Positions 15,167 to 23,134 of a DNA stretch of 36,364 nt are shown piece after piece. The stretch lies in NCBI RefSeq assembly GCF_011008945.1, contig NZ_WYCT01000033.1, positions 1 to 36,364 of the forward strand, read 5' to 3'. Below the pieces are notes generated by a model. The model ran no database searches. It was given only the letters and a program-made list of their open reading frames with translations, and had not been told where the DNA came from. The position numbers and the translations under genes are program-made. Origin of the DNA: Streptomyces harenosi (GTDB taxonomy: Bacteria; Actinomycetota; Actinomycetes; Streptomycetales; Streptomycetaceae). Within the stretch, counting starts at the first letter, position 1. The number at the start of each line of letters is the position of its first letter.

Positions 15167-15405
15167 CCCGCGGAGGCCGGTGCCCCCGGAGGCACCACGG
15201 CCCGAGCAAGGTAGGCGGGAGGCAACCGGGGGGCAAATTCCGGGTCAAACACGGGACGTGACGAGGATTACGCCACCGACGGGCACCAGGACTGGTTCAC
15301 CGGCCGTTCTTCGGGCACCATCTGCGACAAGCCGTAAACCTACGGCTGCGTAACTTTCCACTGGGAGTCCCTTCCCAGGCAGAGCAGGAAGGGTCCGTCC
15401 GGCCC
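15167..15405. promoter_or_regulatory. Control region of the acyltransferase gene, with a TACG-N4-CGTA element
   Basis: The 439 bases between the thioredoxin-like start (14966) and the acyltransferase start (15406) hold no credible gene. At 14980-15010 there is a short TGTCCGTC tandem repeat. At 15341-15352 TACGGCTGCGTA forms arms TACG/CGTA, flanked as AACC...ACTTT. I recall similar CCTACGG-type palindromes before lipid-metabolism genes in Streptomyces, so this may be an operator for the acyltransferase gene 54 bases downstream. Confidence 0.4.
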
Positions 15406-16134
15406 ATGGCAGAACTCGTCTACCGCCCCGTCATCGGTCTCGCCCGCACCATGTTCAAGGTGTGGGACCTCCGGATCGACTGCCGAGGTTCGGAGAACAT
15501 TCCGCGCTCGGGCGGCGCCGTGCTGGTGAGCAATCACATCAGCTACCTGGACTTCATCTTCAACGGACTGGCGGCCCTGCCGCAGAAGCGGCTGGTGCGC
15601 TTCATGGCGAAGGAGTCCGTCTTCCGCCACCGGATCTCCGGCCCGCTGATGCGGGGGATGAAGCACATCCCGGTCGACCGCAACCAGGGGGAGGCCGCCT
15701 ACTCGCACGCCCTGGACTCCCTGCGGTCCGGCGAGATCGTCGGGGTCTTCCCGGAGGCGACCATCTCGCAGTCGTTCACGCTGAAGAGCTTCAAGTCGGG
15801 TGCCGCACGCCTGGCGCAGGAGGCGGGCGTCCCGCTGGTCCCGATGGCGGTGTGGGGCACGCAGCGGCTGTGGACCAAGGGGCAGCCGCGCAACTTCAAG
15901 CGCAGCCACATCCCGATCACGATCCGGGTCGGCGAGGCGATCGAGGCGTCCCGCGAGCAGTACGCGGGCGCGATCACGCGCCGGGTGCGCGAGCGGGTGC
16001 AGGAGCTGCTGGAGGCCGCGCAGCGCGCCTATCCCGTGCGCCCCAAGGGTCCGGACGACACCTGGTGGATGCCGGCCCACCTCGGCGGCACGGCGCCCAC
16101 GGCGGAGGAGGTCCGCGCGGCGGAGGCGCACTGA
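15406..16134 (+). CDS. 1-acyl-sn-glycerol-3-phosphate acyltransferase (PlsC family)
   Basis: A 242-residue membrane-associated acyltransferase of the PlsC family, expected to transfer a fatty acyl group to lysophosphatidic acid or a related lysolipid. Motif I is NHISYLD (H44 and D49, the catalytic HX4D pair). Motif III is VFPEATIS (residues 114-121), in which the usual FPEGT glycine is alanine. The motif IV region is VPLVPMAVWGT. There is no clear transmembrane helix, so membrane binding is probably peripheral. The ATG at 15406 has only GGAAGGG, about 13 bases upstream. The C-terminus, with DDTWWMPAHLGG, is typical of Streptomyces paralogs. It is monocistronic and convergent with the transglutaminase-like gene. 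Confidence 0.9.
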   Translation: MAELVYRPVIGLARTMFKVWDLRIDCRGSENIPRSGGAVLVSNHISYLDFIFNGLAALPQKRLVRFMAKESVFRHRISGPLMRGMKHIPVDRNQGEAAYSHALDSLRSGEIVGVFPEATISQSFTLKSFKSGAARLAQEAGVPLVPMAVWGTQRLWTKGQPRNFKRSHIPITIRVGEAIEASREQYAGAITRRVRERVQELLEAAQRAYPVRPKGPDDTWWMPAHLGGTAPTAEEVRAAEAH

Positions 16135-16238
16135 GCGCCCCGGGGGCGGACGCCTCCGGCAGTACGGCGGGGCGGGCCCCCGCCTCCGGGTACGGGGCCC
16201 CGCGCCGTGGCGCGGCCGGCGCGAGGCCCCGCCCCGCC

Positions 16239-16832
16239 TCACAGCCCGGCCGGGAGCGTCTGCCACAGGTGCGGCCGGTCGGGCGCCGCCTTCAGGGCGG
16301 CCAGCACGGCCGGATGCGGTCGCGCGTGGAGGTACGGGTAGTCCACCTCGCCGGACGCGGGGTCGACGGCGAAGGCGAGCCGCTCCCCGTCCAGGGAGAA
16401 GCGGGCGTCCACGCCGGGCTTGTTGCCGCGCGGGTCCTGGCGGTGCCAGGCGCCGTTGAAGCGCACGGCGACCAGTCCGTGCACCGCGTGTCCGGCGCCG
16501 TCGTCGTGCAGCAGGCGCTGGTAGCACAGGGCGGTGGGGATGTCCTCGGCCCGCAGCAGCGCGGCCAGCGCGTGGGCCTTGGCGTAGCAGATGCCGGTGG
16601 CCTGCTCCAGGACGTCGGAGGCCCTCCAGGTGACGCGCAGATCACCGGAGTCCTGTGAGTGCGGGATGGTGTCACGGACGAAGTCGAAGGCCAGACGGGC
16701 ATAGGCATACGAGTCCTGCGCCTCCCTGGCCAGTCGCGCGGCCGTCTTCCGCACCACCGGATGGCCGTGGTCGATGACCTCGTCGGCGGCCAGATAGGCG
16801 GAAAGGTCGGGGGTTTCCTGGATCAGCTCCAT
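16239..16832 (-). CDS. Transglutaminase-like superfamily protein
   Basis: A 197-residue cytoplasmic protein with the papain-like transglutaminase core. The catalytic triad is readable: C82 in QATGICYAKAHALAALLR, H118 in HAVHGLVAV and D133 in WHRQDPRG. Bacterial members are usually cysteine proteases or amidases rather than true cross-linkers; the substrate is unknown. ATG at 16832 is chosen because a consensus promoter (TTGACT-18-TATGCT) ends 8 bases before it and there is no Shine-Dalgarno sequence, so the mRNA should be leaderless. It lies downstream of the aldolase operon on the same strand but with its own promoter. Confidence 0.82.
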   Translation of the reverse strand: MELIQETPDLSAYLAADEVIDHGHPVVRKTAARLAREAQDSYAYARLAFDFVRDTIPHSQDSGDLRVTWRASDVLEQATGICYAKAHALAALLRAEDIPTALCYQRLLHDDGAGHAVHGLVAVRFNGAWHRQDPRGNKPGVDARFSLDGERLAFAVDPASGEVDYPYLHARPHPAVLAALKAAPDRPHLWQTLPAGL

Positions 16833-16840
16833 GCCCGCAG

Positions 16841-16870
16841 AGCATAGGAACGCGATCACCCGCCAGTCAA
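16841..16870 (-). promoter_or_regulatory. Consensus promoter giving a leaderless transglutaminase mRNA
   Basis: On the minus strand, TTGACT (16870-16865) and TATGCT (16846-16841) are separated by 18 bp. Initiation 6-8 bases further on falls at 16835-16833, one to three bases before the ATG at 16832. Farther upstream, GCATACCTATGC at 16888-16899 is an inverted repeat (GCATA/TATGC) that could be an operator. Confidence 0.6.
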
Positions 16871-16924
16871 TGACTTTTCAGGTGACCGCATACCTATGCA
16901 TGATCCCGCTCGGCCTCGACGGTT

Positions 16925-17995
16925 CTAGCGGGCCATCTCCTCCTTCAGGGCCGCCACGAACGCGTCCACGTCCTCCTCGGTGGTGTCGAAGGCGCACATC
17001 CAGCGGACGTCGCCCGCGGCCTCGTCCCAGAAGTAGAAGCGGAACCGCTTCTGCAGCCGTTCGCTCACCTCGTGCGGCAGCCGGGCGAAGACCGCGTTGG
17101 CCTGCACCGGGTAGAGGATCTCCACCCCGTGCACCGCCCGGACGCCCTCGGCCAGGCGCTGGGCCATCTCGTTGGCGTGCCGGGCGTTGCGCAGCCACAG
17201 GTCCTTGGCGAGCAGCGCCTCCAACTGCACGGAGACGAAGCGCATCTTGGAGGCGAGCTGCATGGACAGCTTGCGCAGGTGCTTCATGTGGCGGACGGCG
17301 TCCTGGTTGATGACGACGACGGCCTCGCCGAACAGGGCGCCGTTCTTGGTGCCGCCCAGGGAGAGGATGTCCACGCCGACCGCGTTGGTGAACGTCCGCA
17401 TGGGCACGTCCAGGGAGGCGGCGGCGTTGGCTATCCGGGAGCCGTCGAGGTGGACCTTCATCCCGCGCGCGTGGGCGTGCTCGCAGATGGCCCGGATCTC
17501 CGCGGGGGTGTAGAGGGTGCCGAGCTCGGTGCTCTGGGTGATCGAGACGACCTGCGGCATGGCGCGGTGCTCGTCGTCCCAGCCGTACGCCTGCCGGTCG
17601 ATCAGCTCGGGGGTGAGCTTGCCGTCGGGGGTGGGGACGGTGAGCAGCTTCAGCCCGCCGACCCGCTCCGGCGCCCCGCACTCGTCGACGTTGATGTGCG
17701 CGCTCTCGGCGCAGATCACCGCGCCCCAGCGGTCGGTGACCGACTGGAGCGCCACGACGTTGGCTCCGGTGCCGTTGAAGACCGGGAACGCCTCGGCCGT
17801 CGCCCCGAAGTGACCGCGCACGACGCGCTGGAGGTTCTCCGTGTACGCGTCCTCGCCGTAGGCGACCTGGTGCCCGCCGTTGGCCAGGGCCAGGGCGGCG
17901 AGCACCTCGGGGTGGGCACCGGCGTAGTTGTCGCTGGCGAAACCGCGGACCTCGGGGTCGTGATGACGACGCGCGTCGGTCCTGGGCCGGTTCAC
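16925..17995 (-). CDS. Low-specificity threonine aldolase-like PLP enzyme
   Basis: A 356-residue fold-type I PLP enzyme of the L-threonine aldolase / beta-eliminating lyase family. The PLP lysine is K217 in LSLGGTKNGALFGE, the ring-stacking His is H100 in AESAHINVDECGAPE, and D184 and R187 are in KVHLDGSRIAN. This is the LGGTKNG subtype, not the SLSKGL subtype. It probably cleaves a beta-hydroxy-alpha-amino acid to glycine and an aldehyde, or runs the reverse reaction. GTG at 17995 overlaps the SDR stop as GTGA, so translation is coupled; GTG at 18013 is an alternative. It is the last gene of a three-gene operon with DUF6421 and the SDR, which hints that its true substrate is a product of those two. 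Confidence 0.88.
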   Translation of the reverse strand: MNRPRTDARRHHDPEVRGFASDNYAGAHPEVLAALALANGGHQVAYGEDAYTENLQRVVRGHFGATAEAFPVFNGTGANVVALQSVTDRWGAVICAESAHINVDECGAPERVGGLKLLTVPTPDGKLTPELIDRQAYGWDDEHRAMPQVVSITQSTELGTLYTPAEIRAICEHAHARGMKVHLDGSRIANAAASLDVPMRTFTNAVGVDILSLGGTKNGALFGEAVVVINQDAVRHMKHLRKLSMQLASKMRFVSVQLEALLAKDLWLRNARHANEMAQRLAEGVRAVHGVEILYPVQANAVFARLPHEVSERLQKRFRFYFWDEAAGDVRWMCAFDTTEEDVDAFVAALKEEMAR

Positions 17996-18738
17996 GGCTT
18001 CTCGGTGAGCCACAGACGGGTTCCGTTCACTTCCGCGGCGGGCTTGTCCCAGACGCCGGCGACGGCCTCGGCCAGGTCCTTGACGTCCGTGAAGCCCGCG
18101 AACTTCGCGTTGGGGCGCTCGGCGCGCATCGCGTCGTGCACCAACGCCTTCACCACCAGGATCGCAGCCGCGGACGTCGGCCCCTGCTCACCCCCCGCCT
18201 TGCGGAAGTAGTCGGCCATGGCCAGGGTCCACGCCTCGGCCGCGGCCTTGGCGGCCGAGTAGGCGGCGTTGCCCGCGGTGGGCCTGCTCGCGCCGGCGGC
18301 GCTGATGAGCACGTACCGGCCGCGGTCACTGCGCTGGAGCGCCTCATGGAAGGCGAGGGAGGTGTGCTGCACCGTGCGGATCAGCAGCTTCTCCAGGAGG
18401 GCCCAGTCGCCGAGGTCGGTCTTGGTGAAGGTCTGGCTGCCGCGCCAGCCGCCGACGAGGTGGACCAGGCCGTCGACGCGGCCGTACTCCTTCTCGATCC
18501 GGTCCGCCCAGCCCTTGGCGGCGTCCAGGTCGAGCAGGTCGACCGTCTCGCCGGTGACCGTGGCGCCGCCGTGCGCGTAGCGCGCCGCGTCCACGGCCTC
18601 CGCCAGCCGCTGCGGGTCGTTGTCCGAGCCGACGACGGTCGCCCCCGCCTCGGCCAGCCGCAGCAGGGCGGCCCGGCCGGCGGGTCCGCCCGCACCGGCC
18701 ACCGCGATCACCGCGCCGTCGAGCGCCCCGTTCCCCAT
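17992..18738 (-). CDS. Short-chain dehydrogenase/reductase (SDR)
   Basis: A 248-residue NAD(P)-dependent oxidoreductase of the classical SDR fold. The cofactor motif is VAGAGGPAG (residues 13-21), a variant of TGxxxGIG. The NNAG position reads HLVGGW (93-98). The catalytic residues are S146 in VLISAAGAS, Y160 and K164 in YSAAK. ATG at 18738 has GGAGGCGAGGA upstream. It starts 38 bases after the DUF6421 stop and ends in a 4-base overlap with the aldolase gene, so it is the middle gene of a tight operon. The substrate is unknown. The 'LVGGW' and 'GGPAG' variants separate it from the common fatty-acid and sugar SDRs. Confidence 0.88.
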   Translation of the reverse strand: MGNGALDGAVIAVAGAGGPAGRAALLRLAEAGATVVGSDNDPQRLAEAVDAARYAHGGATVTGETVDLLDLDAAKGWADRIEKEYGRVDGLVHLVGGWRGSQTFTKTDLGDWALLEKLLIRTVQHTSLAFHEALQRSDRGRYVLISAAGASRPTAGNAAYSAAKAAAEAWTLAMADYFRKAGGEQGPTSAAAILVVKALVHDAMRAERPNAKFAGFTDVKDLAEAVAGVWDKPAAEVNGTRLWLTEKP

Positions 18739-18776
18739 GGTCCTCGCCTCCCGAGCCTTGTCCGTGGTGCGGTCGC

Positions 18777-20174
18777 TCACGCGGCGATCCGCTCCGCGCC
18801 GTCCGCCGTGATGCCCCTGGTCGAGGCGATCACCTTCTTCAGTTTCTTGGACAGCGCCTCGTAGAACATGCTCAGCGGAAACTCGTCCGGAAGCACGTCG
18901 TCCACGAGCTTGCGCGGCGGCTGGGTCAGGTCCAGGGCGTCCGGTCCCTTGGCCCACTTCGAGCCGGGGTGCGGGGCCAGGTAGGCGGAGACCAGTTCGT
19001 ACCCGGCGAACCAGTGGACGAGCTTGGGCCGGTCGATGCCGTCCCGGTACAGCTTCTCGATCTCGGCGCACAGCTGGTTGGTGACCTGCGGGGCGCGCTC
19101 CCAGTCCAGCGAGAGCTTGTTGTCGGTCCAGCGGACGACGTCGTGCTTGTGCAGGTAGGCGAAGAGGAGCTGGCCGCCGAGACCGTCGTAGTTGCGGACG
19201 CGCTCGCCGGTGACCGGGAAGCGGAACATGCGGTCGAACAGCACCGCGTACTGCACGTCACGGGCCTGCGGGACACCGTCGGCCGCCAGCTTCACGGCCT
19301 CCTTGAAGGCGGTGAGGTCGCAGCGCAGCTCCTCCAGCCCGTACATCCAGAACGGCTGGCGCTGCTTGATCATGAACGGGTCGAACGGCAGGTCGCCGTG
19401 GCTGTGGGTGCGGTCGTGGATCATGTCCCACAGGACGAACGCCTCCTCGCACCGCTTCTGGTCGTGGACCATGGCGGCGACGTCCTCGGGCAGCCGCAGA
19501 CCCAGGATGTCGACGGCGGCGGCGGTGACCCGGCGGAAGCGGGCGGCCTCGCGGTCGCAGAAGATGCCGCCCCAGGTGAAGCGCTCGGGGGCCTCGCGCA
19601 CGGCGATGGTCTCGGGGAAGAGGACGGCGGAGTTGGTGTCGTACCCGGCCGTGAAGTCCTCGAAGGTGATGCCGCAGAACAGCGGGTTGTCGTAGCGGGT
19701 GCGCTCCAGTTCGGCCAGCCACTCGGGCCAGACCATGCGCAGCACGACCGCCTCCAGGTTGCGGTCGGGGTTGCCGTTCTGCGTGTACATCGGGAAGACG
19801 ACCAGGTGCTGGAGGCCGTCCCGGCGGTCGGCGGCCGGCTGGAAGGCCAGCAGCGAGTCCAGGAAGTCGGGCACCTCGAAGCCGCCCTCGGCCCAGCGGC
19901 GCAGGTCCCTCACGAGGGCCTCGTGGTAGGCGCGGTCGTGCGGGAGCAGCGGGGACAGCTCCTCGACGGCGCTGGCGACGCGGCGTACGGCCTCCTCCGC
20001 CTCGGCGCGCGGCGGGGCGCCCTCGGCGTCGAAGTCGATCGACCCGTCCTTGGACTGCCATGGCCGGATCTGCTCCACGGCATCCTTGAGCACGGGCCAT
20101 GCCGGGTGCTCCACCACCCTGGCCACGGGAGGAACTTTCTCCTCCGCACCCACCTGCACAAGAATTTCCGTCAT
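18777..20174 (-). CDS. DUF6421 family protein, unknown function
   Basis: A 465-residue soluble protein of a family found in actinobacteria and named only DUF6421. There is no signal peptide or membrane segment. The most striking part is a dense polar motif, WDMIHDRTHSHGDLPFDPF (residues 249-267), with H253, D254, H257 and H259, followed by MYGLEELRCDLTAF with E281, E282 and D286. The HxxxH plus downstream Glu arrangement looks like a metal site, so an enzyme is likely; this is inference. Another conserved-looking block is VVFPMYTQNGNPDRNLEAVVLRMVWPEWLAELE (about 125-157). ATG at 20174 has GGAGGATGGGAC upstream. It is the first gene of the operon with the SDR and the aldolase. Confidence 0.85.
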   Translation of the reverse strand: MTEILVQVGAEEKVPPVARVVEHPAWPVLKDAVEQIRPWQSKDGSIDFDAEGAPPRAEAEEAVRRVASAVEELSPLLPHDRAYHEALVRDLRRWAEGGFEVPDFLDSLLAFQPAADRRDGLQHLVVFPMYTQNGNPDRNLEAVVLRMVWPEWLAELERTRYDNPLFCGITFEDFTAGYDTNSAVLFPETIAVREAPERFTWGGIFCDREAARFRRVTAAAVDILGLRLPEDVAAMVHDQKRCEEAFVLWDMIHDRTHSHGDLPFDPFMIKQRQPFWMYGLEELRCDLTAFKEAVKLAADGVPQARDVQYAVLFDRMFRFPVTGERVRNYDGLGGQLLFAYLHKHDVVRWTDNKLSLDWERAPQVTNQLCAEIEKLYRDGIDRPKLVHWFAGYELVSAYLAPHPGSKWAKGPDALDLTQPPRKLVDDVLPDEFPLSMFYEALSKKLKKVIASTRGITADGAERIAA

Positions 20175-20379
20175 GTCCCATCCTCCACAGGAGAACTCGC
20201 GTGGGCACACCGTACGCGTACGGGGTTTCTCTCAGCAAGGGGTACCTCAGGAAAATATCCTGCCCCGCCCCCGCCTTCACCGCATGTTTTCCTGCCGGGC
20301 ACACCGAAGGAGGGAGGGTGCACCGGCCGGCGTTACGCTGCGGACCTGCCCGCCGCAGTCGACGGAAGCGAGTCGGACC
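20175..20379. promoter_or_regulatory. Divergent control region between DUF6421 and the phosphodiesterase gene
   Basis: It holds a perfect 14-bp palindrome, CCGTACGCGTACGG, at 20210-20223 and a second inverted repeat, CAGGA-N5-TCCTG, at 20248-20262, both upstream of DUF6421. TACGCT at 20334-20339 is a plausible -10 box for the phosphodiesterase gene. The palindromes lie 36 and 74 bases upstream of the DUF6421 start and are candidate operators. Confidence 0.45.
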
Positions 20380-21063
20380 TTGAACTTCCTCACCATCGGT
20401 CACCGCGGAGTCATGGGTGTCGAGCCGGAGAACACCCTGCGTTCCTTCGTCGCCGCCGAGCAGGCCGGCCTCGACGTGGTCGAACTCGACCTGCACCTGA
20501 GCAAGGACGGCGCCCTGGTCGTCATGCACGACGCGGACGTGGACCGGACGACCGACGGCACCGGCCCGATCGCCGGCAAGACCCTCGCCGAGCTGCGCGC
20601 CCTGGACGCGGGCCAAGGCGAGCGGGTCCCGGTCTTCGAGGAGGTGCTGGAGGCGGTGTCGGTGCCGATCCAGGCGGAGATCAAGGACGTGGCGGCGGCG
20701 CGGACGCTGGCGGAGGTGATGCGCCGGCGGGACCTGGCCGGCCGGGTGGAGGTCATCTCCTTCCACCCGGAGGCGATCATGGAGGTCGCGCGCCTGGTGC
20801 CGGGGGTGCGCACGGCGCTGGTGGCCCAGTACTACGGCCCCGAGGTCGTGGAACGCGCGGTCGAGGCCGGGGCCGGGGCGCTCTGCCTGGACGTCAACCG
20901 GATCACCCTGGAGATCGTGGGGCTGGCGCGCGAGGCGGGCCTGAGGGTGTTCGCCTGGGTGGTGAACACCCAGGACCACCTGCGTCTGGTGCGGGCCCTG
21001 GGCCTGGACGGCGCGACCACCGACCGCCCGGAGATCAAGCGCACCGGCCGCTTCACCGCGTGA
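20380..21063 (+). CDS. Glycerophosphodiester phosphodiesterase
   Basis: A 227-residue cytoplasmic enzyme of the GDPD TIM-barrel family, hydrolysing glycerophosphodiesters to glycerol-3-phosphate and an alcohol. The active-site residues are plain: H8-R9 in IGHRGVMGVEPENT, E35 and D37 in VVELDLHLSKDG, and H50 in VVMHDADVDRTTDG. Further conserved strands are QAEIKD and VISFHPEAI. TTG at 20380 is the likely start, because the frame upstream is non-conserved and GGAAGCGAG lies about 9 bases before it. No signal peptide is present, so it probably recycles phospholipid head groups inside the cell. It stops 3 bases from the convergent GNAT gene. Confidence 0.9.
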   Translation: MNFLTIGHRGVMGVEPENTLRSFVAAEQAGLDVVELDLHLSKDGALVVMHDADVDRTTDGTGPIAGKTLAELRALDAGQGERVPVFEEVLEAVSVPIQAEIKDVAAARTLAEVMRRRDLAGRVEVISFHPEAIMEVARLVPGVRTALVAQYYGPEVVERAVEAGAGALCLDVNRITLEIVGLAREAGLRVFAWVVNTQDHLRLVRALGLDGATTDRPEIKRTGRFTA

Positions 21064-21066
21064 GGC

Positions 21067-21606
21067 TCACACCAGCGGCTTGACCAGCAGTTCGAACCGC
21101 AGGTCGGGGCGCTGCGGAATGCCGAAGCGCTCGTCGCCGTACGGGAAGGGCGTCATGCGTCCCGTACGGCGGTAGCCGCGGCGCTCGTACCAGGCGATGA
21201 GTTCCTCGCGGACGGAGATCACGGTCATGTGCATCTCCGTCACGCCCCAGGTCTCGCGGGCCTGCCGCTCGGCCTCGGCGAGGACGGTCCTGCCCAGGCC
21301 CGCGCCCTGGAGCGCCGGGCTGACCGCGAACATCCCGAAGTAGGCGCAGGTGCCGCGGTGCTCGAGCTGGCAGCAGGCCACGATCCGCCCGTCCCGCTCC
21401 GCCGTCAGCAGCCGGCTGCCGGGCGACTCGATGACCTCCCGCACGCCCTGCGGGTCGGTGCGCTGTCCCTGGAGGATGTCCGCCTCGGTCGTCCACCCGG
21501 CCCGGCTGGACTCCCCGCGGTACGCCGACTCGATGAGCGCGACGAGCTCGTCCACGTCGGCGTGGGAGGCGTCGCGGAACGTCGGTCCGGTCGCGGTGGT
21601 GGCCAT
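21067..21606 (-). CDS. GNAT family N-acetyltransferase
   Basis: A 179-residue acetyl-CoA-dependent transferase of the GNAT fold. The acetyl-CoA pyrophosphate loop is FAVSPALQGAGLGRTVLAEAE (Q/RxxGxG type). Beta4 is CCQLEHRGTCAYFGMFAV, and the C-terminal WYERRGYRRTGRMTPFPYGD is typical of the group. The acceptor is unknown. ATG at 21606 is preceded by GGGGAGA. It is divergent from the VOC gene at 21678. Its stop overlaps a GTGAG-G-CTCAC palindrome that covers both this stop and that of the convergent phosphodiesterase gene. Confidence 0.88.
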   Translation of the reverse strand: MATTATGPTFRDASHADVDELVALIESAYRGESSRAGWTTEADILQGQRTDPQGVREVIESPGSRLLTAERDGRIVACCQLEHRGTCAYFGMFAVSPALQGAGLGRTVLAEAERQARETWGVTEMHMTVISVREELIAWYERRGYRRTGRMTPFPYGDERFGIPQRPDLRFELLVKPLV

Positions 21607-21663
21607 GGTGGTGTCTCCCCTTCTCGGGCGCGGCGTGGGCACGGACGAGGGTAACGCTGCCGT

Positions 21664-21669
21664 TAGGCT
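21664..21669 (+). promoter_or_regulatory. -10 box (TAGGCT) of a leaderless VOC transcript
   Basis: TAGGCT ends 8 bases before the ATG at 21678, with no Shine-Dalgarno sequence between them, so transcription should start at the start codon. The same TAGGCT-to-ATG arrangement occurs before the M56 peptidase gene at 26393-26405. Confidence 0.45.
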
Positions 21670-21677
21670 CCGGATGC

Positions 21678-22070
21678 ATGGTCGACGTACTCGGCAGCAG
21701 GATCCTGCTCCGCCCCACCGATCCCGAACGTTCCCGCGTCTTCTACGGCGAGCGGCTGGGCCTGGCCGTCTACCGGGAGTTCGGTACGGGCCCGGAGCGC
21801 GGCACGGTCTACTTCCTCGGCGGCGGCTTCCTGGAGCTCTCCGGCCGCTCCGAGACCCCGCCCTCCCCGGCCGTGCGGCTGTGGCTCCAGGTCCGTGACG
21901 TCGCCGCGGCCCACGAGGAACTGCGGGCACGGGGCGTCGAGATCACCCGGCCCCCGGTGCGGGAGCCGTGGGGGCTGGTCGAGATGTGGATCGCGGACCC
22001 CGACGGGACGCCGATCGTGCTGGTGGAGGTGCCGGCGGACCATCCGCTGCGGTACCGGCCGGGAATCTGA
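21678..22070 (+). CDS. VOC family (glyoxalase/bleomycin-resistance fold) protein
   Basis: A 130-residue single-unit VOC protein with paired beta-alpha-beta-beta-beta modules: VLGSRILLRPTDPERSRVFYGERLGLAVYREFG in the first and VRLWLQVRDVAAAHEELRARGVEITRPPVREPWGLVEMWIADPDGTPIVLVE in the second. The DPDG turn and the final glutamate strand are typical. The family includes glyoxalase I, dioxygenases and antibiotic-binding proteins; this member's role is unknown. Probably leaderless (see -10 box at 21664). Confidence 0.87.
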   Translation: MVDVLGSRILLRPTDPERSRVFYGERLGLAVYREFGTGPERGTVYFLGGGFLELSGRSETPPSPAVRLWLQVRDVAAAHEELRARGVEITRPPVREPWGLVEMWIADPDGTPIVLVEVPADHPLRYRPGI

Positions 22071-22311
22071 GCTCTCCGGGACGGTGACCGCGGGGCGGCC
22101 GGTGCGCGGGCACCGCACGCCCTTGGCCGCCCGAGCGGGGCGCGTCGCCGGTCGTGGTGCGCTGGTCCGGGGCGCGTGCGGGGACGCCCGTTCGCGGGCG
22201 CCGGGCCGGACCGGGCCGTGCCGGTGCCCGGTGCCGGATGGCCGGAGCCCGGGCGGCGGCTTAGCGTGCTGGAGGGGGCCTGCCCGGGTCTGCGGAAGGG
22301 ACGCCCGACAC

Positions 22312-23073
22312 ATGAAGCTCGACCGACCGGTGACCGGCGGGCCCTGCTGGGCCGAGCTGGCCACCAGCGACGTGGAGGCGGCCAGGCGGTTCTACACCAG
22401 GCTGTTCGGCTGGCGCCCGGAGACCGACGCGCGGCTCCAGGCGGGCGGTTACACGATCGCGCACCTCGGGGACGCGGCGGTGGCGGGACTGACCCCGCTG
22501 TACCAGCCGGCGCAGCCGGTGGCGTGGACCGTCTCCTTCGCCGTGGACGACGCCGACGCCGCCGCGCGCCGGGTGGCGGAGGCCGGCGGGGCGGTCCTGC
22601 TCGGCCCGGCGGACGTGTTCGACGCGGGCCGCTTCGCGGTGGCCGCGGACCCGGACGGGGCGGTGTTCCAGGTCTGGCAGGCCCGGGCCTTTCCGGGCGC
22701 CGCGCTGTCCCGCGCGGCCGGTGCGCTGGGCTGGGTGGAGCTGCTGACCCGCGAGCCCGCCCGGGCCCGGGAGTTCTACGCCGCCGTCTTCGGCTGGAGC
22801 GCCGGCGGCGGGGAGCGCTCCGCCCGGTGGCGGATCGGCGGCGCCGACTTCGGTTCCATGGTGACGATGGACGACAAGTTCCCGCACGAGGTGCCGGCGC
22901 ACTGGCTGCCGTACTTCGCGGTGGCGGACGCGGACACCGCGGCGGCCGTCGCCGCGAGCGGCTCCGGGAGCGTCCTCATGGCGCCGACCTCGCTCCCCGA
23001 GGGACGGCGCATCGCGGTGCTGCGGGACCCGCAGGGGGCGATGTTCGGGGTCTACCGCGCGCAGGAGGACTGA
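22312..23073 (+). CDS. Double-domain VOC family protein
   Basis: A 253-residue protein of two VOC units. The first (residues 1-125) has PCWAELATSDVEAARRFYTRLFGW and DPDGAVFQVWQ. The second (about 138-253) has GWVELLTREPARAREFYAAVFGW and DPQGAMFGVYRAQ. The order and the phrase 'PHEVPAHWLPYFAVADAD' are typical of actinobacterial two-domain VOC proteins (the hydroxylase-like 'CFP-30B' type), whose function is poorly known. ATG at 22312 is preceded by GGAAGGGA. The 241-bp gap before it contains a TAGCGT -10-like box near 22262 and otherwise nothing recognisable. It is convergent with the MarR gene. Confidence 0.87.
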   Translation: MKLDRPVTGGPCWAELATSDVEAARRFYTRLFGWRPETDARLQAGGYTIAHLGDAAVAGLTPLYQPAQPVAWTVSFAVDDADAAARRVAEAGGAVLLGPADVFDAGRFAVAADPDGAVFQVWQARAFPGAALSRAAGALGWVELLTREPARAREFYAAVFGWSAGGGERSARWRIGGADFGSMVTMDDKFPHEVPAHWLPYFAVADADTAAAVAASGSGSVLMAPTSLPEGRRIAVLRDPQGAMFGVYRAQED

Positions 23074-23134
23074 CGCGGGCGGTCTGCTGCGAGCGCGCTC
23101 GGGCCCCTGGCGTCCGGGGTGCGGCCCCGCGCCC

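Noticed and set aside
15200..15336. A short plus-strand frame ending in DWFTGRSSGTICDKP before the acyltransferase gene
   Set aside because: It looks oddly protein-like but has no start codon, no ribosome-binding site and no family I recognise; it could be a relic, but the evidence is too thin to list.
20220..20260. A CTGAGAGAAACC-like string upstream of DUF6421, reminiscent of part of a TPP riboswitch
   Set aside because: The other conserved parts of the TPP aptamer are missing and the order does not fit.
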